Part shown: positions 44,517 to 51,528 of the stretch, piece after piece
Position numbering within the stretch: the first letter of the stretch is position 1
Layout: each line of letters starts with the position of its first letter
Source of the DNA: Terriglobia bacterium
GTDB taxonomy: Bacteria > Acidobacteriota > Terriglobia > Bryobacterales > UBA6623
DNA: 64,000 bases
Direction of reading: 5' to 3'
Assembly: GCA_009838515.1 (NCBI GenBank)
Contig: VXRL01000004.1
Span: 72,863-136,862, forward strand
Made by a program: the position numbers and the translations under genes
The notes under the pieces: generated by a model
Told to the model about the DNA's origin: nothing
What the model saw: the letters and a program-made list of their open reading frames with translations, nothing else
The model's database searches: none

Positions 44517-46052
44517 ATGGCTGGGGCTTTCGCGGGGCTCCGGATCAGGGGCGTTGGCGGATTCTCGTTGGCGGCAGCGACCCTCGTCCTGTGGGCGGGG
44601 ACGCTACTCGCCCAGCAAGCATCGTACGAGTCAAACTGGAATCCAGAGTGGGACCAAGCCGGATCCGACAGTTCGTCGAGCTACGGCAGCTCGATCTCCA
44701 ACTCGAACAGCTACGGCGGTTCCCAATCTACCTCGAACACGTACGGCTCCTCGTCAATCAGTTACGGCAGCTCAGATTCCACGTCGAACACGTACACCAG
44801 TAGCTCCAACAAATACGGCAGCAGCTCTAGCTCCTACGGCAGCAGCTCTAATTCCTACGGCGGTAGTTCGAACTCCTACGGCCAGAGCAAGAACTCCTAC
44901 GGCAGTTCGAACTCCAGCGTCCACCAAACTTATCGCACCGATAGCGACAGGGATTCCGAACGCTGCCGACACTACAACGGCTCTCCCAAAATATGCAGAC
45001 CTCGTGGAATGGGCTACCCCATATACTTGGCTGGCCGTGTTGCGCTAGCAAGCGGCGAAGCCTTGTACGAGCCAGTTAGGATCGCTATCACTTGTGGCGG
45101 GCATGCAATACCGCAGGTCTACACAGACGCTAGGGGACGTTTCAATTTCCAACCAAAATGTCGACCACTGTTGGCTCTATCAGACGCTAGTTTACGCAGC
45201 TTCTCGCTGTATCCCGGATTCGGTCAAGGACTGACAACTACGACCGGGACGGCAAACCTAATGGGCTGCGAACTGTTTGCAGAACTCCCCGGACACTGGT
45301 CGACCCGCGTTCGGCTGGGCTTGGTCGCGGCACCCGCACGCAATGAGGTCGGCCTGATCATCCTGAGTCCACTCGACAACTCGACTGGCCGTTCCGTTAG
45401 TGTGACAACGCTGACAGCGCCACCTGGAGCTAAGAAGGCTTACTGGAATGGGCTCAGAGCATTGCGCAAGAGGAAGCCCGATTTCAGGAAGGCTGCCAAT
45501 CTCTTCGAGCGCGCCGTCAAGCTCCACCCGGAGCACGCCCAAGCCTGGGCCGCACTTGGTGAGGCGCGCGCCGCTCTTGGAGAGGCGGACAGAGCCAAAG
45601 AAGCGTTTGCGCGCTCGATCCAGTCTGATCCCGAGCTGTTGCAGCCTTATGACGCGATGATACGAATTGCAGCAAGAAATCGTGATTGGGCGCATCTTGA
45701 TTCGCTGGCCACGAAGTATCTGAAGCTGGCACCGGGCTCGTCCCGAGTCCGCTTCTACAGTGCAGTGGCAGCGTGGGAACTGGGCGACATCGCGCGAACG
45801 GAGTCCACCATCAAGCAGATGGAAGAGCTCGGCGAACTGGACGGATGGCCCATGAGCTACGTCATTATGGCGCTAGCGCATGAGCGGCGTGCTGATTTTG
45901 AGACTGCGGCCGACTATTACGAGCAGTACATTGAGATCTCCGTCGACGCGGAGATATCTTCGCTGGCTCGAAGGGCAATCTACGACTGGGGCCATCTGCA
46001 GGTCATCGAAACTCGACCCGTCACATTGGCACATGCAGCGGAGCCTGAGTAA
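44517..46052 (+). CDS. Secreted protein with Ser/Tyr/Gly-rich prion-like domain, regulatory sandwich and TPRs
   Basis: A 511-aa exported protein. A signal peptide (FSLAAATLVLWAGTLLAQQ) is followed by about 80 residues composed almost wholly of Ser, Tyr, Gly, Asn, Thr and Gln, with nine YG units (SSYG, NSYG, NTYG, ISYG, NKYG and so on). Then comes a carboxypeptidase-regulatory-like beta-sandwich (YLAGRVALASGEALYEPVRIAITCGG to GRFNFQPKC) and a C-terminal TPR region (AANLFERAVKLHPEHAQAWAALGEARAALG, AKEAFARSIQSDPELL, and YYEQYIEIS later). The sandwich plus TPR pairing is common in Acidobacteriota; the low-complexity insert is not. It may help self-assembly or surface attachment. ATG 44517 starts just before the signal. 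Confidence 0.75.
   Translation: MAGAFAGLRIRGVGGFSLAAATLVLWAGTLLAQQASYESNWNPEWDQAGSDSSSSYGSSISNSNSYGGSQSTSNTYGSSSISYGSSDSTSNTYTSSSNKYGSSSSSYGSSSNSYGGSSNSYGQSKNSYGSSNSSVHQTYRTDSDRDSERCRHYNGSPKICRPRGMGYPIYLAGRVALASGEALYEPVRIAITCGGHAIPQVYTDARGRFNFQPKCRPLLALSDASLRSFSLYPGFGQGLTTTTGTANLMGCELFAELPGHWSTRVRLGLVAAPARNEVGLIILSPLDNSTGRSVSVTTLTAPPGAKKAYWNGLRALRKRKPDFRKAANLFERAVKLHPEHAQAWAALGEARAALGEADRAKEAFARSIQSDPELLQPYDAMIRIAARNRDWAHLDSLATKYLKLAPGSSRVRFYSAVAAWELGDIARTESTIKQMEELGELDGWPMSYVIMALAHERRADFETAADYYEQYIEISVDAEISSLARRAIYDWGHLQVIETRPVTLAHAAEPE
44668..44920 (+). repeat. Degenerate tandem repeat coding (S/N)SYG units
   Basis: Imperfect in-frame repeats built around TCCTACGGC plus Ser/Asn codons, spaced mainly 18-27 bases apart; the most regular part is 44815-44905. 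The DNA copies differ at third positions while the peptide stays alike, which suggests selection on the protein and not recent slippage alone. Confidence 0.7.
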
Positions 46053-46209
46053 GGCATTGGCGGCAGCCTAGCCTAGCCGACGACGATTAGAATGCTGGCG
46101 GACGTGGTCGCCGGCCACTTGGCCCTTAGGTCGGCTCAGATTGATCATCCTCGCAGAACACGCGGCACGCCAACTGGCTGCCGTCGCATCTCCGCGGCGC
46201 CGCACGGAT

Positions 46210-46632
46210 CTAGGGGTGAGTAGCGTGGTGCACTTGCGGTGATATCAGCGCGACTGACGGAAAATAGGCGCGATAGCGCCTGGTGTCCCGGGTTAGCAGC
46301 GTCAGCCCTTCGAGCGCGGCGTGCGCTCCGATATAGAAGTCGGGCATCGGCGACGAGCGCGCTCCTCCGGCACGGCGGTACTCCAGGAATGTCCTTCCCG
46401 CACCGAACCCTGCTTCGAACGGGAGTTGCAGGCGCTCAAGCAGCAGGGCGTCCAGCTCACGGTCCAGTTCTGAAACGCTGTCAAAGGCGAGCGAGGTTTC
46501 CGCATAGATCAACGGGTTGATCCCAGCCAAGCCCGTCGCTCGCGCATCCCTAAGCGCAGTCACCGACCACAGCCTCCATGTGGCGTCTTCAGTGAAGATG
46601 TCCAGCAGGACACTTGAGTCAACGAGGACCAA
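46210..46632 (-). CDS. vapC: VapC-type PIN-domain ribonuclease toxin
   Basis: A 140-aa PIN-domain protein. Acidic site residues are visible: VLVDSSVLLDIF at the N-terminus, an INPLIYAETSLAF helix, and PMPDFYIGAHAALEGLTLLTRDTRRYRAYFP, where D and the later TRDTRRY match VapC. The start is TTG 46632, with a GGGGAGG site 10 nt upstream. It follows a fragment of a VapB gene by 4 nt; that antitoxin lacks its N-terminal DNA-binding part (see 46637-46813). Such toxins cut tRNA or rRNA. A toxin beside a damaged antitoxin implies either leftover antidote activity in the fragment or cross-neutralisation. Confidence 0.85.
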   Translation of the reverse strand: MVLVDSSVLLDIFTEDATWRLWSVTALRDARATGLAGINPLIYAETSLAFDSVSELDRELDALLLERLQLPFEAGFGAGRTFLEYRRAGGARSSPMPDFYIGAHAALEGLTLLTRDTRRYRAYFPSVALISPQVHHATHP

Positions 46633-46636
46633 GCTC

Positions 46637-46813
46637 TCAATCCTCCCCGCTGGTCAGGTGCAAGATCTCGTCGGTCGACAGACCCTTGGCGGCTACACCG
46701 CAAGCATTTCGAAGCCGCCGTTCCATCAGGTCTTTGAGGCTCACGGCAGGACGGATCAGTGCCCCGCCTTGAAGTTCCTCGAAGACGACCTCGGCGGGCC
46801 AGCGGCCGGGGTA
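46637..46813 (-). pseudogene. VapB-type antitoxin remnant, N-terminus lost
   Basis: Reading upstream of vapC, the frame ending at TGA 46637 translates as PAEVVFEELQGGALIRPAV and, further on, KGLSTDEILHLTSGED, the C-terminal half of an AbrB-like VapB. The frame is closed by TAG at 46814-46816 and has no ATG, GTG or TTG before the conserved part. The AbrB swapped-hairpin domain expected ahead of it is missing in all three frames. The next gene upstream, on the other strand, starts at 46900. The piece kept is the toxin-binding portion. Confidence 0.6.
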
Positions 46814-46899
46814 CTACGTGTCACGCGAAAGCTGGCCGCCCCGCACGCCTCGCAGCCAGGTTGGTCCGACGATTGATTTACGATGGTCTTCTGGTCGCG

Positions 46900-47901
46900 A
46901 TGATCATCGGGTTGACCGGTACGAACGGCTCGGGCAAGACGGTTGCCTGCGAATTGCTGAAGCGCAAGGGGTTTCAGTTCTACTCGCTTTCGGACATTAT
47001 CCGGGAAGAGCTGGCAGAGAAGGGCCTGGCCGCCAATCGCGAGAATCTGATCGCCGAGGGCAACCGCCTGCGGACCGAACTGGGTTCGGCGATACTGGCG
47101 CTCCGTGTGGGGCGCAAGCTTCGCCACGATCAGAATTACGTGATCGACTCGATCCGCAACCCACGCGAAGTTCAGGCCCTGCGGGACTCGGGCGAGTTCC
47201 GTCTGCTGCACCTTGACGCTCCGCGACAGCTGCGCTACGAGCGCGTGGTGCTTCGCGGCGGCGAGCGCGTGCCGGCCTCCTTTGAAGAGTTCGCCGAACA
47301 GGAAGATCGCGAGATTAATGGCTCCAACGAAGCGCACCAGCGTCTGCGGGCGACCTGGGCCGAAGCCGACGAGACGCTGGACAACAGCGGCACGCTGGAT
47401 GGGTTCAAGGCCGCCGTCACCGAACTCGTCAAGCGCTGGATGATGGGGTCCGAACGGCCGGGATGGGATGAGTACTTCATGCAGATCGCCCGCATCGTGG
47501 CGTTGCGCTCCAATTGCATGAAGCGCAAGGTAGCCGCCGTGATCGTGCGCGACCGCCGGATCATCTCCACCGGGTACAACGGGACCCCGCGTGGAGCGAA
47601 GAACTGCAACGAGGGGGGGTGCCCTCGGTGCAACTCGCTCGCGGACAGCGGCACGATGCTGAGCGAGTGTCTGTGCAGTCACGCCGAGGAGAATTCCATC
47701 GTGCAGGCTGCCTATCACGGCATCACTGTCAAGGGCGCGACCCTCTATTCGACCTTCTCGCCGTGCCTGCTTTGCACCAAGATGATCATCAACGCCGGCA
47801 TCTCGCGCGTGGTCTACAACCTTGAGTATCCGCTGAACGATACGGCCAAGGAACTGTTGGCCGAGACGGGCGTGGAGCTGTGCCACGTGGCGCTTCCCTA
47901 G
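46900..47901 (+). CDS. P-loop kinase fused to deoxycytidylate deaminase (AvcD-like architecture)
   Basis: A 333-aa two-domain protein. Residues 1 to about 180 form a P-loop kinase related to dephospho-CoA kinase: GLTGTNGSGKT (4-14), YSLSDIIREELAEKG, and VIDSIRNPREVQALRDSGEFRLLHLDAPRQLRYER. Residues about 190-330 form a zinc-dependent dCMP deaminase: H261 in SHAEENSIVQAA and C289/C292 in SPCLLCTK. A stand-alone dCMP deaminase makes dUMP for thymidylate; the same kinase-deaminase fusion is found in the anti-phage AvcD proteins, which deplete cytosine nucleotides, though AvcD is longer (over 500 aa). ATG 46900 is the only sensible start. A housekeeping role in dTTP supply cannot be excluded. Confidence 0.85.
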   Translation: MIIGLTGTNGSGKTVACELLKRKGFQFYSLSDIIREELAEKGLAANRENLIAEGNRLRTELGSAILALRVGRKLRHDQNYVIDSIRNPREVQALRDSGEFRLLHLDAPRQLRYERVVLRGGERVPASFEEFAEQEDREINGSNEAHQRLRATWAEADETLDNSGTLDGFKAAVTELVKRWMMGSERPGWDEYFMQIARIVALRSNCMKRKVAAVIVRDRRIISTGYNGTPRGAKNCNEGGCPRCNSLADSGTMLSECLCSHAEENSIVQAAYHGITVKGATLYSTFSPCLLCTKMIINAGISRVVYNLEYPLNDTAKELLAETGVELCHVALP

Positions 47902-47948
47902 ACTCGTGCCTGTCGCTGCAGGTCCCCGCTGGCGTATGATCCATTGGA

Positions 47949-48566
47949 ATGGGTGACAACGAATTCCGCGAGCCGAGCATCGCGCTGACGCGCGTCTATA
48001 CCCGCAGCGGGGATGCCGGCACCACTCTATTGGTCAACGGCCGCCGGGTGAGCAAAGACGATCCGCGCGTGGAGGCTTACGGAACGGTCGACGAGCTGAA
48101 CGCCTGCATCGGCCGCGCGCGGGAGTGCCTGCGGGCCGCAGCCGGCCGCTGCGCGGAACTCGGGCGATTGGACGCGATCCTGCTGCGCGTGCAGCACGAG
48201 CTGTTCAATCTCGGCTCTGAGGTTGCCACGGACCCCGGTGCCGTTCGCGAGCGCCAGCCGAGGGTGCTTGGGTCGCAGGTGGAGCGCTTGGAGGCCGAAA
48301 TCGATTCCATGAATGCCGAGCTGCAACCGCTGGAATCGTTCGTATTGCCTGGCGGCTCAGCCGTGAATGCCGAACTGCACGTGTGCCGAACCGTCTGCCG
48401 CAGAGCCGAGCGCAGAGTCGTGACTCTGATGGGCTCTGAGCAAGACTCGCGGCTAGCGGCGCGATATCTGAATCGGCTCTCCGATGCGCTGTTCGTTTGG
48501 AGCCGATGGGTTTGCCAACGCATGGGCGACGCCGAAGTGCAATGGCAGCCCAACGCCACCTTGTGA
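47949..48566 (+). CDS. Cob(I)alamin adenosyltransferase, PduO type
   Basis: A 205-aa PduO-type adenosyltransferase. The ATP-binding N-terminus is VYTRSGDAGTTLLVNGRRVSKDDPRVEAYGTVDELNACIGRARE, followed by the family segment QHELFNLGSEVATDP, then FVLPGGSAVNAELHVCRTVCRRAERRVV and a terminal LNRLSDALFVWSRW. It transfers the adenosyl group of ATP to cob(I)alamin, giving coenzyme B12 for mutases such as methylmalonyl-CoA mutase. No B12-dependent enzyme or cobalamin riboswitch is in the window. ATG 47949 lies 47 nt after the kinase-deaminase gene, and the two may be co-transcribed. Confidence 0.92.
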   Translation: MGDNEFREPSIALTRVYTRSGDAGTTLLVNGRRVSKDDPRVEAYGTVDELNACIGRARECLRAAAGRCAELGRLDAILLRVQHELFNLGSEVATDPGAVRERQPRVLGSQVERLEAEIDSMNAELQPLESFVLPGGSAVNAELHVCRTVCRRAERRVVTLMGSEQDSRLAARYLNRLSDALFVWSRWVCQRMGDAEVQWQPNATL

Positions 48567-48660
48567 CACACACTTCGGGCGTGAAGGGTCGCTCCCTGCC
48601 CCCGCGAAACCGCGCATGAGCGCCAGCCCGGTTTGACGGGCACTGCGCCATAATGGCAGC

Positions 48661-49644
48661 ATGCTCACGCGCAGGGAACTATTGGCGGCGAGTGCCGGCA
48701 TGGGCGTCGTCTGGGGTTGTGCGGAAAGGGCGGGAATGCCCGTTATCGGCGTTGTCCCCAAGGGCACGAACCACACGTTCTGGCAATCTGTGCATGCCGG
48801 CGCGATCAAGGCAGGCCAGGAGTTCGGCCTCGACATCGAGTGGAACGCGCCCCAGATGGAAATCGATGCGGCGCGTCAGATCGCCATCGTCGAGAACTTC
48901 ATCACCCGCCAGGCCGACGGCATCGTGCTGGCTCCGGTGGACTCGGAGGCGCTGGTCACGGTCGTCGAGCGCGCGGCTGATCGCGGAATCCCGATTGCGA
49001 TCTTCGATTCAGCCATCAACACGGACAAGATCATCACGTTCGTAGTGACCGACAACTACCTCGGAGGCGTCATGGCGGCCGATCGCATGGCCCAGATTAT
49101 TGACGGCCGCGGCAAGGTCGGCGTGATCGGCTTCATGCCCGGCAGCGCCTCGACGATGAAGCGGGAAGCGGGGTTCGTCGAGACGGTGGAAGAAAAGTAC
49201 CCGGATATTGAAGTCGTCGGCGTCAAGTTCAACATGGCCGATCGCGCCAAGGCCCTGGCGGAAGCCGAGAACCTGATGACCGCCCACCCCGATCTGGCCG
49301 GGTTCTTCGCCGACAACGAATCGAGCGTCGATGGCACCGTGCAGGCCGTCAAGCAGCGCGGTCTTGCGGGCAAGGTCAAGATCGTAGGCTTCGATGCCTC
49401 TGAATCATTGATTCAAGACATGCGGGCGGGCGTGATCGACTCGATCGTGGTCCAGGACCCGTTCAAGATGGGCTACGAGAGCACGCGCCAGATGTCCCTG
49501 CACCTGAACGGCGAGCCGACAGAGGCCCACATCGATTCCGGAGCGTACCTGCTCGAGCCGAGCAACGTCGATACGCCGGAGATGCAGGCAGTGGTGTTGC
49601 CCGACCTTGAGTACTGGCTCGGAGAGGGCGCCGGCGGGCACTGA
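48661..49644 (+). CDS. Sugar ABC transporter substrate-binding protein (RbsB-like)
   Basis: A 327-aa periplasmic-binding protein of the type I (ribose/autoinducer) class. The leader LTRRELLAASAGMGVVWGC is Tat-like and ends in a possible lipobox (VWGC). The two-lobe fold shows PVIGVVPKGTNHTFWQSVHAGAIKAGQEFGLDIEW, NFITRQADGIVLAPVDSEALV, GVIGFMPGSASTMKREAGFVE and KIVGFDASESLIQDMRAGVIDSIVVQDPFKMGYES. It should bind a sugar or polyol for an ABC importer whose permease and ATPase are not in the window. ATG 48661 starts directly at the leader. The stop is immediately followed by tadA. Confidence 0.88.
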   Translation: MLTRRELLAASAGMGVVWGCAERAGMPVIGVVPKGTNHTFWQSVHAGAIKAGQEFGLDIEWNAPQMEIDAARQIAIVENFITRQADGIVLAPVDSEALVTVVERAADRGIPIAIFDSAINTDKIITFVVTDNYLGGVMAADRMAQIIDGRGKVGVIGFMPGSASTMKREAGFVETVEEKYPDIEVVGVKFNMADRAKALAEAENLMTAHPDLAGFFADNESSVDGTVQAVKQRGLAGKVKIVGFDASESLIQDMRAGVIDSIVVQDPFKMGYESTRQMSLHLNGEPTEAHIDSGAYLLEPSNVDTPEMQAVVLPDLEYWLGEGAGGH

Positions 49645-49645
49645 C

Positions 49646-50122
49646 TTGCCGGGTGACAGCGACCGCTACATGCGCGAGGCCCTTGCGCTCGCGCGCGAGG
49701 CCGCCGAGGCCGACGAGGTTCCGGTTGGCGCCGTTGTCGTGCATGACGGAAGAGTTGTGGGCCGCGGCGCGAACCGGCAGATCCGCGACGCGGATCCCAC
49801 GGCCCATGCCGAGATCGTCGCCCTGCGGCAAGCGGCGCGGGAGATCGGTGACCATCGCCTGCGCGACGCGACAGTGTATTCGACCCTGGAGCCGTGCGCC
49901 ATGTGCGCGGGAGCCTTGGTGACGGCCCGCATTGCCAGACTGGTTTTCGGATCGCGGGATCTGAGATTTGGCGCGGTGCGCAGCAAGTTCCGGCTCGCAG
50001 ACTCGGAGTTGCTCAATCACAGGCTAGAAGTCGAGGAAGGGGTCTTGGCGGGCGAGTGCCTGGATTTGCTGCAGTCGTTCTTCGCTCGGCGTCGGAGCCG
50101 TGGGGATCGGTTTAGCGGTTAG
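49646..50122 (+). CDS. tadA: tRNA-specific adenosine deaminase
   Basis: A 158-aa TadA. The zinc site has HAEIVALR with its catalytic Glu and, about 30 residues later, PCAMC; DADPTAHAEI and VFGSRDLRFGAVRSKF are also typical. TadA converts A34 to inosine in tRNA-Arg(ACG). The start is unsettled: TTG 49646, 1 nt after the upstream stop, gives the usual short N-terminus (PGDSDRYMREAL); ATG 49607 would overlap the binding-protein gene by 38 nt; ATG 49670 would cut the first helix. Length and motifs are complete. Confidence 0.92.
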   Translation: MPGDSDRYMREALALAREAAEADEVPVGAVVVHDGRVVGRGANRQIRDADPTAHAEIVALRQAAREIGDHRLRDATVYSTLEPCAMCAGALVTARIARLVFGSRDLRFGAVRSKFRLADSELLNHRLEVEEGVLAGECLDLLQSFFARRRSRGDRFSG

Positions 50123-50434
50123 CTCTTGAGAGAGGGACCAGCCGACAGGGCCGGGGCCGGGGCAATCATGCCAGCACACGCAGAACGCGCGGACAATGAC
50201 GAGCCGTATCGCCAATCTTTCTCAATGCCGCAAGGCAGTTTGGACACATTTGCCGGTCTCCGAGCGCGGGGCAGCAGGGTGACAGGGCTTGCGGGGATGG
50301 ACAAGCCCGCGAGTTCGGATCAGATCGTCCACCCCCCTCGCGTGCTCCCACTCCGCATGCGTATTCGCTACAGACGGTCGGCCGTGGCGGCGGGAAGCGC
50401 CCCGATCATCGGTCCTGATCGACGGTCCACGCAG
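50123..50434. other. Intergenic stretch without a recognisable gene
   Basis: About 310 bases between tadA and the vapBC operator. The signal recognition particle RNA that often lies next to tadA was looked for on both strands and its conserved GGAAGGAAGCAGC-type loop was not found. No tRNA was seen. Confidence 0.4.
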
Positions 50435-50460
50435 GGTAGAACTGCTACAATTGTTCTACC
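50435..50460 (+). promoter_or_regulatory. vapBC operator overlapping the -10 box
   Basis: Perfect 8-bp arms GGTAGAAC (50435-50442) and GTTCTACC (50453-50460) are separated by 10 nt that hold TACAAT (50446-50451), a good -10 box. Transcription would start near 50458, about 12 nt before the vapB ATG. This is the expected layout of an autorepressed toxin-antitoxin operon. Confidence 0.7.
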
Positions 50461-50469
50461 TAGAGAGCG

Positions 50470-50727
50470 ATGGGCCTCAATATCAAGAACGACGAGACTT
50501 GTCGGCTTGCTCGCGAACTAGCGCGGCTGACTGGCGAATCCATGACAGGCGCGATCACGGTCGCGTTGCGTGAGCGGCTGGTGCACGAACAGCGCAGGCG
50601 CGGCGTTCAGGCTCGCGCCCGAAAGCTCCGTGCGATTGCCGAGCGATGTGCGAATCTCATGGGGCCGGGGCCAGCTTCGACGGAGCACGGCGAAATGCTT
50701 TATGACGAGCGGGGCCTGCCAAGATGA
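50470..50727 (+). CDS. vapB: VapB-type antitoxin (PSK/Rv0623-like)
   Basis: An 85-aa antitoxin of the Rv0623/PSK transcription-factor type. The N-terminus MGLNIKNDETCRLARELARLTGESMTGAITVALRERL is the ribbon-helix-helix-like DNA-binding segment, followed by a basic linker (HEQRRRGVQARARKLRAIAERC) and the toxin-binding tail HGEMLYDERGLPR, which matches the usual 'LYDEdGLP' ending. It should repress its own promoter at the inverted repeat 50435-50460. The stop overlaps the vapC start by 4 nt. Confidence 0.92.
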   Translation: MGLNIKNDETCRLARELARLTGESMTGAITVALRERLVHEQRRRGVQARARKLRAIAERCANLMGPGPASTEHGEMLYDERGLPR

Positions 50728-51113
50728 TCGTCGATAGTTCCGCGCTGCTTGCGGTGCTGAACCGGGAACTCGATGCGGAGCGGTACGAGACGGCGATCCT
50801 TGAGGCGACGCGATGCCGCATTTCGGTGGCGAACCTGCTGGAGACCTCGATCGTGGTCGAGAGTCGCGGCGGTGCCGAGGCCGGACATGAACTTGACGAG
50901 TTCCTTGAACTTGCGGAGATCGAGCCCACGCCGGTGACGGCCGAACACCTGGCGGCGGCCCGACAGGCTTGGAGGCAGTTCGGAAAGGGCAGGCATCCGG
51001 CAGCTCTGAACTTCGGCGACTGTTTCGCCTACGCGCTCGCTCATGTCAGCGGCGAGCCGCTGCTGTACAAGGGCGACGACTTCGCCCGCACAGACGTAGC
51101 AACAGCCGGCTAG
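50724..51113 (+). CDS. vapC: VapC-type PIN-domain ribonuclease toxin
   Basis: A 129-aa PIN-domain toxin. The acidic catalytic residues are in place: MIVDSSALLAVL (first Asp), VANLLETSIVVE (Glu), LNFGDCFAYALAHVSGEPLLYKGDDFARTDV (third and fourth Asp). The C-terminal pattern 'FGDCfaYALA...PLLyKGdDFa.TDv' is the hallmark of VapC partners of PSK-type VapB. It would cleave tRNA or rRNA when released. ATG 50724 overlaps the vapB stop, so both are made together. Both partners are intact. Confidence 0.93.
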   Translation: MIVDSSALLAVLNRELDAERYETAILEATRCRISVANLLETSIVVESRGGAEAGHELDEFLELAEIEPTPVTAEHLAAARQAWRQFGKGRHPAALNFGDCFAYALAHVSGEPLLYKGDDFARTDVATAG

Positions 51114-51528
51114 CGCAAACTCCGCCACCAAACCGGTCGCTCACCGGCGCGATATGTCTTCGAGCATCGCGGATCGCGCAGCTGCTTCGGGCCACTGTGT
51201 TCATCATGGCCGCCGCGCCGAAATCCCAACGCCGGAACGCCCGAATCACCAATCCAAGGCAGGTCGGGCGGATCGTTCGACGTCCGAACCGAGGTTGAAT
51301 GTGCTCGGATGGGCCATGCCCGGCAGGCGGGCGGAGACAGAATGAGCTAGGCGCTTGGAGCGCAACCGGTCTAGCTGGGCCTGCAGGTGACTGTGGCTTC
51401 TGGAGGGCCATCGCTCGCGCAAGGCATCGGGTGTCGGCACGAACCCAGCCCCAGCGAGCCGCCGAACGGCGGGACTCTGGGGTATGCTCAGGTGGCGCCG
51501 GCGGCGGGCCGCACGGCCTGGACCGGGA
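51114..51528. other. Intergenic stretch without a recognisable gene
   Basis: About 415 bases between vapC and the GH32-like gene. A minus-strand frame here gives a protein-like stretch (51246 to about 51450), but it has no start of its own and no recognisable family, so it is not called. A promoter for the next gene must lie here but is not evident. Confidence 0.35.

Noticed and set aside
44668-44920. CRISPR-like or satellite repeat
   Set aside because: Units are in frame, degenerate at third positions and spaced irregularly by multiples of three; they encode the (S/N)SYG protein segment.
47902-47948. Cobalamin riboswitch before the adenosyltransferase gene
   Set aside because: The gap is only 47 bases and lacks the B12 box.
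50123-50434. Signal recognition particle RNA next to tadA
   Set aside because: This is a frequent location, but the conserved apical loop sequence was not found on either strand.
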